Part shown: positions 36,736 through 50,400 of the stretch, in pieces
Layout: the number at the start of each line of letters is the position of its first letter
How positions within the stretch are numbered: position 1 is the stretch's first letter
DNA from: Apodospora peruviana
Lineage: Eukaryota > Ascomycota > Sordariomycetes > Sordariales > Lasiosphaeriaceae
Length of the DNA stretch: 64,000 bases
Direction: 5' to 3'
NCBI GenBank assembly: GCA_033439685.1
Contig: JAUEDM010000001.1
Span: 6,820,001-6,884,000, forward strand
Program-made: the position numbers and the translations under genes
Notes under the pieces: model-generated
What the model was told of the DNA's origin: nothing
Databases searched by the model: none
What the model saw: the letters and a program-made list of their open reading frames with translations, nothing else

Positions 36736-39700
36736 CGAGATACGACTATTACCGTCCGTCCATTCGTCCATTTATTATCTTACGAGAGTTTGGGTACAAC
36801 TTCTCTCCAAGTAACGCATACATCACGTACGCTGCACACATACGTAACTTCATGCAAGTCTGTACGCTTCTGTCGGGCTTGGCTTGCTTGCTTACTTGCA
36901 AGTGAATGAGAAGGAGCCGGCCAAAAACAGGCTGAGCCAGTAGGTATACTTACTTACCTGCCCTTCATGGGCTGGTTCATCATCCTTCACCAGCTGTGAG
37001 AACAAACCGTCAAAGTAGGAGAGTTGAGAGAGGGAGACGGGTAACTACCTATCTGGCCTCTAGCTGTAGGCACATTACTGTTTCAATTGAGTTGAGAAGC
37101 TTTCTTGCTGACCACCGTACACAGAACATGCAGGACCAAGACGAGACTGCGCGTCTGCAGCATGGGGGAGCCGGGAGGTGCCCGATTGCCCAACCACGGC
37201 AGAGCGAACGAGTACAGAGAGTCGTGCGGACGGGAAAGGGGTAGGTTTGGAGGAGAATCCGGAAGGGGAAGACGAAGAATTGTGAGACTTGCCGGTTCTG
37301 GTCTTCACTTCCATCTCCAATAGGCGTGATCGATACCCTAACGGCCAATATGGGAAGGGCCGACGACCTGAAGGAGGAATTTGCTGACATGGCTCGAAGT
37401 CACGCAGTACGTAGAGCAACGATAGTGGGCAGAGGAGCAAGTGTACTTTGGGAACTGGGTAGGGGGACTCCATGAAATCCGCAGTCCCCCAAGTATCCCC
37501 AGCTTCCGAGCACGCAAGACCTGAGCCAGCCACTCACCGCTATTCTCCACTCTCTATCTGTATGTGTGATGGGACCGGGTGAGGAGGATGGTGGTTGGTG
37601 AGTAGAGAAGTAAGTCATTAACGACCTTCCTCTCTCGTCCTCACCCGCGCCCTTACAGCTGGTCTGGGTCTGGACTCGCCGGTTCATGGACGTCCCTCCT
37701 CCATGCTCCTGCTTCACAAAGGATGCGAGTGGTCGAATCGTCCGGTCGTCGGATGGGAATAGACAAGGAAGGAGGAGGGGGAGGAGGACACATGGAGGTA
37801 ATCATAGTGTTATGTATCGGGATGGGTCGTTGCTCACGCCCGGCCAGGCCAATGTCTCAGTGCCGGAGGGCATCCTACATCGTAACGGTTGAAAGTCTAG
37901 AACACCCTAACCATGGGTCGTCTATAGAAAATGAGGCCATATATGAGAGTTGTATTTGGAATACGGGAAGGAGGGATATCGGCATTTTTCGGCAACTGCA
38001 ACTCACCAACGCATATTCAAGAGCCAGGGAGGCATCTGGACATGCAGGTTGGGTAGGTAAGGTAGCTCGAGCAGGTCACCTGTCGTTCAGAGTCTCCACG
38101 AAATCGGCGGAGCAACAGAAGGTAACAGAGATACCAGTCATGGCGGAAGTTTACCACGAAGTAATGGATGCCGTATGAATCTCTTTTCATGAGTCATTCA
38201 TCAACAGAGGTGGTCTTGGACATCAAGCATAGCACCAAGTAGACTGATAGGTATCAACTCTTGCTTCTCTCTTACACACACACAAAACAGAGGGCGCCTA
38301 TTCCTCTTCCGTCGTCAAGACTCCAGACTCTTACATGACAACTCGGTAATTTGCAACACCGTGCCAAGCGGCCGCGACGAATAAACCAGCGAAGCAGCAG
38401 CAAAACACCCAACGATCTTTTGCCCGGAGCGTCATACGGAAGCACGCACATGAGGCCGGACAGGGATGATTGCGACTGGGAGGTTGTTCGGTGGTTCAAA
38501 GCCAGCCCCAAATTGGGCCAGAAAAGGTGACCCCATGAACTTCTGAAGGCTCGTGTGTCGCACCGCAATCTGAACCGCCCCACCCCCACAAATGCCACCA
38601 AAGGACAAACATCTCTTCCCTCTTTTCCGAATGATATCCCGTACACCGAATGCCGTTGTGCACCTTGATGGCCGCGCGCCGTTGCCAATTGTGTGGAACT
38701 GTGGAACTAAATCGCGGCTGTTGAGCCCGGCTGCGCGAAATGGATGGATTTTCACAGCTAGTCGTGAAGACGCACCCCTGCCGAGTTTTCTTCATGTAAA
38801 CAATTGCAGCTCAACCCAACATCCTAAGCCGGGGTTCAAACTAGTCTTTTTCGCAGCCTTATCGGCTTTCATGTTTCTTTTATATATGCTGTGTCTCTCG
38901 ACTCGGGCCGGCTAGGGATGTGTCGTAGACCCTCGAGCCGTTGTCTCAAAAGGGGTGGTAGTAAAATGTTTGTATATATTGCGACATGATTGGTCCGATT
39001 GCCCGCCTTGTATTGACCAAAAACAAAGAATATGAATTTGGTAATCACGGATCCCTGGCCTTATGGGGGGGCGCCTTTTCTTTTTGCGGGGAAATAGAGG
39101 CTTCGGCGCAAAGGAAACCAGAAAGCAAAAAGGGGGTGTCGCAAACTCCCACTCAACAAAACAGCAGTGCCCGTTCAGGAATGCTAGTGCACTGTGTAGG
39201 GATCGTAATCTTGCTGCACGACAGATCTGACAGATGTGCAGCCCGTCGATCATGATGCGACTCCATCTCCCTCTTGCGTTGCAGTCGGATGCCGAGCCCT
39301 GGGACCAAAGCAGGATAAATTCGACTTTGTTGGAGACTGTGAAGCCCAAGCCACGACCAAAAAATCAAGCATCCTGCGCGCGCGCCTTTGCTGGACGACT
39401 CTTGGCCGCAGTTTTGCTGGCCAACATTTTGCTGGGCTTTTGCAGCGAGCTATTCCAATTCCCATGCTAGCCAGCACAAGACCAAGTATTTCGCACTCCC
39501 TCCACCATTCACAGAAGGGTTGAAGGCCCGAATTCGAATCGGCTGCGTGCAGCAATGGCGTTCTGATGGCGTTGACCAAGACGTTCGGTTCGCTGACCGG
39601 CGACCTCGCTCCCTGTATGCGTCCCCCACCTACCGCGCTACTGAAGCCAGCCAATTCGGGGCCGCGATTCCTGGGTTTGGTTTGTTATCGGAGCCTCAAC

Positions 39701-42700
39701 TCTGAGCTCCGACAAATCCCATTGTGAGCCGGGGGTGGCCAATGGTTATTAGATACAGATACCTGTCCAGCTTCAGGTTGCCGCAAGCAGAGCTCACTAT
39801 CACCATCCACCACCAAGACGAAAGCAGGTTGTGAACTCTCGGAGCAAGTTTTGTCCAACATACAAATCGAGGGCTGGCCACAACGGATGTCCGTCAAATA
39901 CCATCATTGAAGTCGTAGGCATTGAGAAAAGTTGTACAGGACTTGAGCGCGTCATAGGCGGCAAACGATGGTGCAGTTCTGTGATGCGGTGGTGTAGTCG
40001 TGCAGTATCAAGGCATCTTGCCAAGACAGATACTGCAAGCGCCGTGCAGGACTGAGATCCGGCGACAGCCATCAGTAGCGGCCGGCGTGCTCGGTCATGG
40101 AGCTATCGCTCGGACGCCTCAATGAATCACTACCGACAAGTGCCGCGATGGATGGAGACGTTGGAGAGAGATATTTGCGGGGTTGAAACATTGACAGCTC
40201 TAGGCCACCAAGGGTTTCCCTCGTCTCGTAACGATTCCAGATCCAAGGTATCAATCCCACAGCCGGCTGTTGAGGCAGACCACTTCGGCCATCCATGATT
40301 ATTCTCAGGCGTCGGCCTACGCTCCGAGGAAATTGCCATATCATCACGAGATGTAATTTTCTTCTTCTGGCAGACCGGGACTCTGTATCCGTCAGCATGA
40401 CCCCGTCACGCTAGGTGATGCGAGCATCTCCAAGTCCGGTATCTTCACGGATGGGGCGAACAAGGCGGCATAGGCCCATGACGATGGCAGGTGCCGCTCG
40501 GTGGACAGTGATGTCGTGATGCCCGGTCCCGAACTGCGCGCCTCACGGCTCTTCCTCGCTCTAATTTAAACGGGGCTTGCTGTATATCCAGTCTGCGGGA
40601 GGGTCGGTATTCCAGCGCGAGGGTGCGCCCTTGTCTGAATTATAACGGTTCGGGATCCGAAGAAATAGGGTCTGGGTGTCGTTGGCGTAGGTAGCGTAGC
40701 ATTCCACCACGCTTTGCCCAATGAGGGAGCCCTGTCGAATCTGTAACACCCCCATGTCTGTCGATCATGGCCCGTGTGCCTTTTCCCAGGTACAACCCTT
40801 TGGTGCCTCATACGGTCCTTGCAATCTCAGATTTTTGATGAATTTCTCGTATTATGGATACCTTTTGCGCTGAAGAGAATTATCCTTGGTTACGACCCAC
40901 AAGTCGGGTAAGATTCGAGAGTACCAAGGCGGGAAGCAGCTGGTGTCTGCTCTTACTGCAGTCAACAGTGTAGTAGTTATGTAACTCGTCTTGCTTGAAG
41001 CTTCATCAAGTCTGTAGGGTATTCTCACCGTCAACGTCACGTCCCCGGATGCGACCTTGTGTTGCCCGATATTCTCCATATGATGATGCCAATGTTGAGC
41101 GTGTGGATGCTGCGCATGTGCGAGGTGTCGTTCCCATGGGGATCGTCCATGACTGTTCTCGGGAATCTTGAATTGCAGAAAACTGGCCCAAGGCATCTGG
41201 AACAGACCGATTTCGCCGCGTAACAGCCGCTCGACCCAACCTGCTTCAGGATGTTGGACTGTGATCAGGGTGTCCCGCAGAACTGGTTTCTGATCAGCGA
41301 CTTGGTGCCTCTCCGTCATCTGAAGCCGAGATGGGCGTGCTGCTGAACCGCTTCACCTGTAGTCATGTGACCACTCTACCACTATCGACGACGACCCTTT
41401 TCGGACAATTGTTCTTGGTTAATCGGGTAGCTTTGGTGAGCTCAAGGTATGTTTTCAGAACGTGGCTTTTTGGGGCCATATTTTTAATCCTTGCTCTCGG
41501 CGCAACTGGGGACATTTGCTGCAGCATCATTCAGCAGCATCAGACCTGCTGTTTCCCCCGGTTCAACAAGAACGGTTGAGTTCGGCGACCTCGTCCACAA
41601 AACCCGACTGGGGTTCCTGGATAGATCTGTTTCATGTTGCCGTTTTGGCCTAACTCTGAGATCCAGCAGGGCGAGCAAATAAAGATGAGATGAACCAACC
41701 ACGATCAAGACAGGATCCCTGGCTAGCCAACATAACATGGAGGGACTGATAAGAGACGATATACGGATTACAGTAGGAATAGTAGATCGCGAAGCTGCAA
41801 CCCGCTTCCAAGATTTGGGCCGATTGTTGTTGAGAGGATGGCAGTTGCCCCCCATCTGAACTGACCTTGAAAGGGTGGAGAAGATATCAGCTCTTGGAAG
41901 GTTGGTGTATGGCCGCACTAGCTCATGAACAATCCAATGGGGGGTACAGGGACTGGGACTGGGATGTTCCTCCTCACATGCAATCTGTGGAAAAAGACAC
42001 AACGCCTTTGAGGCACCTGAGAGCTAGGTTTGAGGCCAATACGGAAACTCTCCCTACACCACTCGGTCACTCTCTGCCACTGCCACTGCCATGAGCAGTG
42101 GCCGCTAGTGCTCTGCACCATGGATAGCAGAGGTATGAAAAGTAGCTCTCCTGTCGCCCGTGAAGGAAATACTTTGATGTGATGGCAAGTTGGCAACCTA
42201 CCTAGTAGGGAGCGGGCCAATACGGATATCCTACCACCTCGACCACTCAATGAAAGCTTTGCCCGTGCTTGGCTCAAAAAGGGAAAGAGCAACAGTGAGC
42301 CAATTCTGCACGCGAGCACATATCGGAGTCCTAGGCTCTACTAATTGTGGTCGTGTTGTCAGCTCTTCAGTCCCATAGCTGCTGGAAGAGGAGGTGCTCT
42401 TTGATGCCCCGGTCTGTGTGGTGCCTGACCAAAGAGGTTGACAGCCAAAGAGGGTCGTTAGACAGACAAAGGGTCGTCTGGTTTCGAGCGGGTATAAAAC
42501 GACAAATTCGTAAAACCCTGAAGCCCCAAGGCTGAAGCTCTACGATGAAAGGCGGGAATCGACGTTCCCGCAACTTGCAAGCCAAAATCGCGTCGTCCCA
42601 ATCCAGTCTGGGTGTTGTTCAAGTCACTGACTGTCGGCCAGCGATTTGAGGCGTCAAGGGACCTCCCGATCTGCCGTCATTGGTGGCTGCCCTGGCCGTA

Positions 42701-45186
42701 GCAGGCAGAATACGGGACCAGGCTGCTGTACCCCTGCTTGAGGGCTCTTGATTTATTCGCTGCTTTATTCCCGGGTCGCCTTTTGGAGGACCAGGACCCT
42801 CGTTGACCCACTTTCTGAGGTCGCCGCAGCGAACCCGGTGCGGCCTTCAGCGCCACACCACCCCTGTTGAAGCCCGAACGAAGTACCGCTACCGCAACCG
42901 CCGAAGTACCGAGACTGGCTGAGTGTCCCTGGGGGGGGGGCCCTGTCCTGCGAACTTGCGAAGGAAACGAAGTTTGGCCTTGGTGCCTAGCAGACATTCC
43001 GCGGAGGTAGCGTTGCCACTACGGAATACCGATTAGGTAGGTAGGACAATTGTCCGGGAGCTGCCGCGTCTGACTGGACGAACGGTTGAGGGGTCGCGAT
43101 GGCGATACTCAGATGTTGCCAGCTGGTCATGAGTATAAAAAATGTTGGCAGGCGTTGAACCGGGTCAGCTATCTGACTTGGGGTTTCCAGCTTTTTTCTG
43201 TCAGTGGTTGTTGACATAATAAACCAGACAGGACTGCCCGGTGAAGAGGCATGGAATAGCGTCATAAACAAAATGTTGAATCACCTGGTGCGGCACGCTC
43301 AAACAATTTTGGCTTGAGGTTGATGTCAGCGCCATGCGAAAACATTACCGATGTCCTGGCAGCCAACTGACCTGTATGGATTGGTGGTACTCGCGGGTGT
43401 TGGCTACACACCCCCTCGGTGGTTTGTGTTCATCTGTTGTGTATTGAGTTTCGTCACAGGAGGGGGCCATGACGTTAACAGCAACCGCAGCACCTTGTCG
43501 TGCGTTGGGTTTTTTGCCGCTCGACATCATAGCCTTCCGTGCCTCGTCTCAGCCATTGTGTTGTCGTGTTTTGGGCCGACCACATCACTACAGCGAAACT
43601 TTTTCGGGTTGAGATAATTGATATGCGGCGGTTCGCTGTTGAGAGGTTGAACAGCAGACGTCACAAAGCATTGAAAATTTAGAGCAAACCCCCACTTTTC
43701 TGGGGACAGACCAGGCACTTAGCAAGCTAGCTGCCAGTTTCTTACCGGAACGGCGGCGGTTTGGATCCACACCCATCCGATATCCCCGCTCCCCTTCGTT
43801 GGGGCTTCCCACTTTCCGTACCGTAAGCTAGCAGCTAGCTCGGATTAGTGCAGCTCCTCCCACTTTCCATCTCACAAGTTCTCCAGTTACGGGGTAATTC
43901 TGTGGAGGCAATTGAAGCTCAACATCATTTCAAGAAGAAATGAACTTGCTGGCCGACCACCTGTAGCAAATCGGCCATTCGCCCTTATTATCGGCTGAGT
44001 TGATAGGATTATATGATTTTCCGGGTCCTGGAAGATGCCGACAGGTATCTCCATTCGTGGCTGCAAGCCACCAAGACTAGCCAATCAACTTGAACCCTTT
44101 CGAGGCTCAACCCTATGTAGCCAGGTACATTGCGCAGCGGTTTTGCTTTGTTGTCGCTGGCATGCCATTCCGACAGAATTCGATCCCACACCAGCTGTGC
44201 CTGGACAGGGGTGAGGGTAAGGGGGCCACATCTCCACAACTGCATCCCTGCCAGTGACGCACAAAGTCAGCCAAATCAAGCAACGACACTCAACCGAGGA
44301 CGGATGGTTAGAGAAAAGGAACGAACAGTGAGAATCAATGCGAGCCGGCTCTGTGCGGCATCGGCGCACACTTACACACCTGGGCCCCTTGTACTGTAGA
44401 TGGCAGGCACGTGTTGGGTAGTCAGCATTGCCAGTGGCCTGCGTGAGCAAGGGTTTCTTACTTTTCCGTACGGAGTATCCGTACCTCAAATGATGGCGTC
44501 TGTCTTTCCCCTGTCCTGCCGAGTCAGCCATTTTCTCTGAATTTGACCGAGATTTTGAGAATTGATTTTGCAGTCCCTGCAGGACGAGTGAACCCCATCC
44601 TCCCCGCAGCCCACCCGACATCAGTGGCGTCTGTTAACCGGCAGCCATCTAACCCGAAGATACAGACAATGTATTGTGGCTGTATGAATACCTACCTTAG
44701 GCTCGAGCCGTACATACCCGTTCCGTCTGCTCAGGTCCTCCCTCCATCCGTCTTCCTCCACCCGCATCTTCTCCCCATTGTGAATAACGGCACCAGCTCC
44801 TGCTCCCCTGCCTCAGGTTGCCCCTCTCCCTTGCTCCCACCCGTCTGTCTGCCGTTTGATTCTCTTTCGAGCAACCCTAACCGGCCTCAGACTCGGCGGC
44901 GGCGGCGTTGCAGCCCTATCGAGGTATGATACCATTTATTACTGTGCACTGACTACCTCCGTTTGTGTGCTCTGCTCTCTAGCCTTGTCCTTGTATCATC
45001 CGTGTCCTGTCCTGGCGTCCCCTGTAACCCCCCTCACCCCCCATCCCATTTTCCGCCAGTCGAAGACAGAGGCTGTCCCCATCTTAGCCCCTCATCCCTG
45101 CCAACAAGCTACCCTTGCCGGCTTAGCATCTCGCTGGGGCTGCCCGTTGACTTCATAACCACCATCGTGCGGACCTGTGTGTGTGT

Positions 45187-45205
45187 GGGGGGGGGGGGGG
45201 GGGGG
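45187..45205 (+). repeat. G19 homopolymer in the flbC leader
   Basis: Nineteen consecutive G preceded by a short GT run. On RNA such a tract could form a G-quadruplex. Its length could also be affected by sequencing error. Confidence 0.85.
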
Positions 45206-45914
45206 TTATCCTTCGTGCTGTCAAAGCCGGGCGCTGCCTCTCTGCTAGCCTGTCTATTCTATCACAAAAGTCACATTTACATTATAACGGAGAGACACCG
45301 CCGCAATAGTTGGATTCTTGATTTTTCTTTTAGTATACGGAAAGCTGCCGCTGTCACCGCAAATTTGACCGCCAATTTCCCGGATCATCACCGCCTCATC
45401 TCTCCTCGTACACACTACTACCTCGAAGCTTCTCTGGGACTAACTATCGCCGTTTCATCTCGAGATACCCCACGGTCCTACAGCGTAGTCGAGCATCACC
45501 AGATCTCTCGACACCTTAACGGCCGCTGATCCTGTCCCTTTTTGTTCACGGCTTTGGAAAGTGTGTGGATTACGCTTCAGGGACTGCTAGGTCTCCTGCT
45601 TTTCACTTACACATCTTTGCCTGAGCCTCAGCCCTTGTTCCCAGGTCCCGTCTGGACAACATCCCGCGCTGCCTTGTTAGCAAGCACTGAGTCCTCGCCT
45701 GTCCTGCTTCAGGCCTTGAGAAGGGATACTCCGGTCGATCACTTCTGCCCCAGACGTCGTCACAGGATCCTGAAGTACCGGTCCCCACCTCCAGCTGTCC
45801 CTCTGACCAAGAGAGCAATAACGTTCAGACGGCCCTGACTGGTCGGTAAACCGATTGGCCTTAGCGTGCAGACCGGTACTACTCCCATCTTCCCAAGGCG
45901 CAGGGTCCTCTCGC

Positions 45915-45947
45915 ATGCCATCTTGTCAGACCCCCAAAGACACTTAA
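45915..45947 (+). promoter_or_regulatory. Short uORF in the flbC leader
   Basis: An ATG with ten codons and TAA, about 180 nt before the main start. It is the only upstream ATG left if the 5'-proximal leader intron is spliced. Confidence 0.5.
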
Positions 45948-46130
45948 GGGCGCTGATCCCTCCTTCTCGACTCTGTGGTCTGATCTTCCTCCAAAGCTTG
46001 ACCCAGCTAAAAGGGATCCCGCGTCTGATCAGCAAAACTACTTCGACCCTATTCTTCACCAAGGCTTCACCATCCCACCTTATCACGCCGTTGAGAAGGG
46101 AACACCAGGCCCGGGATACCAAACGTCCTC

Positions 46131-47420
46131 ATGATGACGATGACCATAGACGCCAACCAACACCGCTTCGGACCGTTCGACCATATGTCTTCCTATTCGA
46201 GCCACCCTCATTTCACCAACCCGTGGGCTTCGTCCTCGCCTACGAACGCCCCAGGCGGCACCCACAGTGGGAGCCAGGGCGTCTACATTGGCGGCCAAGA
46301 AAGCACCGTGTTACCGCATCTCAACCTGAGCAGCATACCAAAGCATCCGCAGCAGGGCAGCAGGGCAAGCAGCAGTGCCTCAATGGCATCATATGCTCTC
46401 CCAGTGACCGCTGCGTCAGCAGGTAGTCCTCCCATGGCGGATGTCTATAGACAACAGGACTTACATTCTATGCCCCAAGACCTCCTAAGTCTTAACCGAC
46501 TGCAGCACCCCACCACATCAGCTGCGTACGACTCGGCCTATACCACCTCTGCCTCTCCGGTGAACCCGACATACGCGCCCTCATCGGCCCAGTATGATCA
46601 GCTCGGCTACGCGCCAGCACCAATGCGGCAGACGTTCGCCATGGCACCAGAAGACAGCTCAAGGAGATTTTCGCAACAGTCAGTAGCCTCCAACAACTAC
46701 ATGAGCCTTAGTGGCCCGGCAGAGGATGGAGCACGGCCTCCAAGGATCTTGTTGTCTGACTTTGATCGCAGAGGCCTGCAACCCGACGACAGGAGAAGCT
46801 TTCAGGATGCTCTCGAAGCAAGCCACGGCATGCTTTCGATGAGTCAAGATACGCCACGAAACATTTACGATGTACGTAATCGGAGTCGAGGGTCCGGAGA
46901 TTCATATGGCTTCCCTTCGACGCACTCGGCGAGCTCGAGCGTATCGTCGGCTAGCTTTGGTGGATACTATGGTGGCTCTGTGGATGGATCTGTCAGTGAC
47001 TACTCGACAGCGGGTTCCGACATTGAGTCGCTGTCTGGACGGACATTGCCGCGGCCTCAAGGATTGATGTCCAACCAACCGCCAGCACCACAGTCAATGA
47101 TGGGTTCGTTCAGCTCCAAAGTATCATCCAGCACACAAAAGAAGCACAAGTGCAAGGTCTGCGACAAGCGATTTACGAGGCCGAGTTCCCTACAGACACA
47201 CATGTACAGTCACACGGGCGAAAAACGTAAGTTTCCATGGATCTATGTGACGAAAAGCCCGGACTTTTAACTGACGGGACACCTAGCATTCTCCTGTGAG
47301 GTCGAAGGTTGTGGTCGCCACTTCTCTGTCGTATCAAACCTACGTCGGCACCGAAAGGTGCACAAGACACAAGGCGACACCCCGTCAGAGGCAGGCTCGG
47401 AAGACCACCAATCGGAATAA
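46131..47420 (+). CDS. flbC: C2H2 zinc-finger conidiation regulator FlbC
   Basis: Two exons, 46131-47226 and 47287-47420, give 409 residues. The 60-nt intron (GTAAGT...CCTAG) splits a proline codon in the linker between the two zinc fingers. Residues 1-335 are Ser/Gln/Pro-rich and disordered, as expected for an activation region. Finger 1 has ligands C341, C344, H357 and H361 (KCKVCDKRFTRPSSLQTH). Finger 2 has C369, C374, H387 and H391 (CEVEGCGRHFSVVSNLRRH). This tandem C-terminal pair is the hallmark of FlbC, which in Aspergillus binds DNA and helps switch on brlA and asexual development. A short acidic tail follows. Retaining the intron would truncate the protein before finger 2. Function in this species is inferred from family membership. 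Confidence 0.85.
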
Positions 47421-50400
47421 ATGTCGCCAATTTTTCACAATATCTACCCTCGGATATTCTCTCTCGTTTTACCTCGCACGACATGGCCTCGATAGACTAC
47501 AACCTTTTAATTCTCATCATTCACTGCATGTCTTTTTTTCTTTCGGACATATCGATACCCTCACACATACAAAACAGGCTACACCCCTTCCACACGGCGG
47601 CGGGTGGCTACATTGGCAACGGGAGGACACGTTGTGGCTTCCCGGAAATGGAGCCACACATAAAGTTGTGTCTCTCAACGTGTGGGGGGACAATTTACGA
47701 AAGGAGCGGAATGGGACCGCTACCAAACAATATACCTAACCAAATTATATCTAATGATGACCGGGAAATGGGAAAGGGGCGGGAGGGAAATGTCACAGCG
47801 ATTCCGTGTATTCTTTTTTTTCTCACTTCCTTTCCTCATTTGGGAATGCGCTGTGCGTCTGGAGTGACTTGTTTTTCTGTTTTATCATAGAAAAAGAGCA
47901 AACCTGGGGGGATGGGTTCGCTCAGCACGGTCACGGGTTGGTCGGCGGTCGGTTTTGTCTTAATTGTTTCTCGTTTATTTTCCTGTCGATCACTTGTATA
48001 AATCTGCTGCGCTACTTACTACTGCCTCTTGGCTTTGGCCTTGCGTTGCGCGCGCGTCTTTTCAGCGCCCTCGTTTAGTACCCGGCCTACGATATCGATT
48101 TTTAATGGGGTTTCTGCGGTTTTTGTTAATGGCATGGAGAGGGAGGTGATGATACCCAAAACCACCTCATCATGAATGACCGTGGCGTTTTCAAAAAGCG
48201 AAAGGGAATTGTTGACAAGAGATTAATCCATCCCCCGTGTACTATATAGTCATCGTCTCTCGAACTTTCCGCGTCTCCGGGCGAAAGGAATGGCCTGCCT
48301 GTATCTCTTAATATACTATCATTTATCTCTGTGAGGTTATCATGGCCAGCGAATTCTGGGTATCTTTTGGCTACTGTAGAGTTGGTGTCGTATGAGTATG
48401 GGAACTGGTCACGTTCATGCTCAGCTTTTGCTGATCAACGGCACATTAGCTGAGATAAGTGTATGGCATCCGTGCTTTGTTGAGTATGGAGGTCCTGCCC
48501 ATCAGCCGCGGTCCGGTGGTGATCTCCATATACCCTGCATACTCGTAGAATTTTGTATATAAAGTAGATATATGACAGTGTGACAGGTAGATAACTGCAA
48601 CTTTCACTGATCCTACTTTCACCTACCTCGGTAGGTAGGGGTCCTCAGGGAAGTCAACATGGGGAACATGAGTTTGAAAGTGAGGTCGCCTCGTCCCGGG
48701 GAAAGGAACCCATGGGACACAAAATATCTGGTTTTGTTCCTCCGCCTCACTTTGAGAGAAGATCTGCCCAGACTAGGAAGCGATATTTTAGTCAAAACCA
48801 AAGATGAAGCAACCGACAATGGAAGGTAAGAGTGCTAGCTACAGATGTAGTGGTCTGGTTATGCGGGAGAATAGGAGAGGCACGCCATTATGATGATATG
48901 GCTTGCGAGTTTGAGAGTCTAGACGTAGACAACTCAAAAAGGCCAAGAGGCAGCAGAATTCCCTTTCCTGTGACTCGCTCACCGCGCCCGGCCTCGGAGT
49001 CTCAGGATGGCACGGATGGGTGGTGGCAGCCGGCCGGCAGCGAATGTTTTCTTGGTCCCATTGCCGGAGGCTCGACATGGTGGTTGCTACCAGAAGCGGA
49101 AGGAGATCTTCGCTACACTCTGTTGGGGCTAGCTTGCGAAGGGCAGCATCGTTACGGATCAGTAGTCTAGACATGCATGATGACAGATAGAGTTAGTGCG
49201 TGAACTAAGTGAGGGAGTTAAAGATCGAACAGCTGAAAGTGGGGATAAAGGTAACGATAGGGAACAACGGTCACAACAAATGTTGTTTGGTTGACCTCCG
49301 CAACTTCTTTCATGGTTGAGGTCAAGATGCCTGGGTTTGAGGGACCGCGGCGTGGAGGAGGAGGGGTGGAGAACAACGACCGAAATCCGCACATAACCAT
49401 CCGCTTGGCTAAAGGGAAGTTGAAGGCCTTGTTTCAACTGTGCAAATCAATTAGTTGGGCTAGGTGGTTTGGGAGGGAAACGGTTCTGATCATTTCCCTT
49501 CACGGGCAAGCGTTGGCTATCTCTGAAGGCTTGAACGGATGGCGTTCATCTTTGACGGGAACCGGGGTAACGTTATGCGCTCTTACCCCCATACCCTTAA
49601 CCTCGAAACACACGTGATATTCCATGCGGCGATGTGCTGGCTTCACCGTTTGAGCCCTTGGGCTGCGTTCCTAAGGATCAACGTCGAGATAGTGGCGTTT
49701 TAAGGGTTCGAAAGACGGTGCCTTGCGGCGTCTTGCAGCAGACACGCGGCAGGTTATTGGCGTGTATCTTAGATGTGTGAGGTGGTATCTGCCAAACTTG
49801 GATACAGGCAGGGCAGGGTCGGGAGGAAAAACAAAAGTAAGGATACGCGCGTTGGTACGCAGGTACGCAGTCGGTTGCTACAGGAATTGATGGAGAGTGG
49901 TGGAGAGTTGAGGTTTTCAGGAACCAATCTATTCGACAACATTTGCGTTCGCTCCTGCTTCGGCCGTGGAGGATGTGGAAAAAGCGCTGAGGGGAAGGTT
50001 CATTCGGACTGTCATCGTCAGGTACGGATGACGAGTGGATCAAGACTTCCTTGAAACAAGAGGTACTGGTACGGTGGTACGTGCACCGTTCACTCTTGCC
50101 TTCTTTAGAAACGCCAGTGGGTACGGATACTGACCGGACTTTTGCGACGGTCCCAAGGCTGCTCATCAGAGATGTAATTCGTTAGGTGAAGTACGGTAAG
50201 ATATGTCACAAAATTCTCAAAAACGTCGCCGCATCCAACTTCACTTCTGCCGACGGTGTGATCGAAGTAACCAATGACGTCGCCGGTGCAGCAAATAGGC
50301 CGGGGATCCAATAATCGTTGGACGGGTTTCCTTCCTCCCGTTGCTCTGCATTCCTCCCGGCCTCCCTTTTCTACGCGCAGCACACTCACTCATGCGAGAA

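Larger units (their letters stand above)
34712..44689. other. 10-kb gene desert
   Basis: I find no open frame with an ATG, coherent splice sites and recognisable family features on either strand. Contents I can name are a (GA)n(TG)n run at 36704-36735, (TGC)5 at 36352-36368, the 12-bp palindrome GTAGGTACCTAC at 36691-36702, and an ACACCCTAACC element near 37902 like that in the rps13 promoter. ATG and CAT triplets occur at ordinary density throughout, so no long protected leader is hidden here. The part nearest 44.7 kb is probably the distal promoter of flbC. Confidence 0.45.
44690..46130 (+). other. Probable long 5' leader of flbC, with a 5'-proximal intron
   Basis: The plus strand is pyrimidine-rich. 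Between 44684 and the flbC start it has only two ATGs. The first (44926) sits in the donor of a good intron at 44924-44982 (GAG|GTATGA, CACTGAC branch site, CTCTCTAG). The second opens a ten-residue uORF at 45915-45947. The leader also contains a run of 19 G. A leader of roughly 1.2-1.4 kb is the natural reading; the transcription start is not fixed by the sequence. Confidence 0.6.

Noticed and set aside
44873..44882. AACCCTAACC as a telomerase RNA template.
   Set aside because: It lies at the start of the flbC leader and I see no template-boundary or pseudoknot context. A promoter telobox is simpler.
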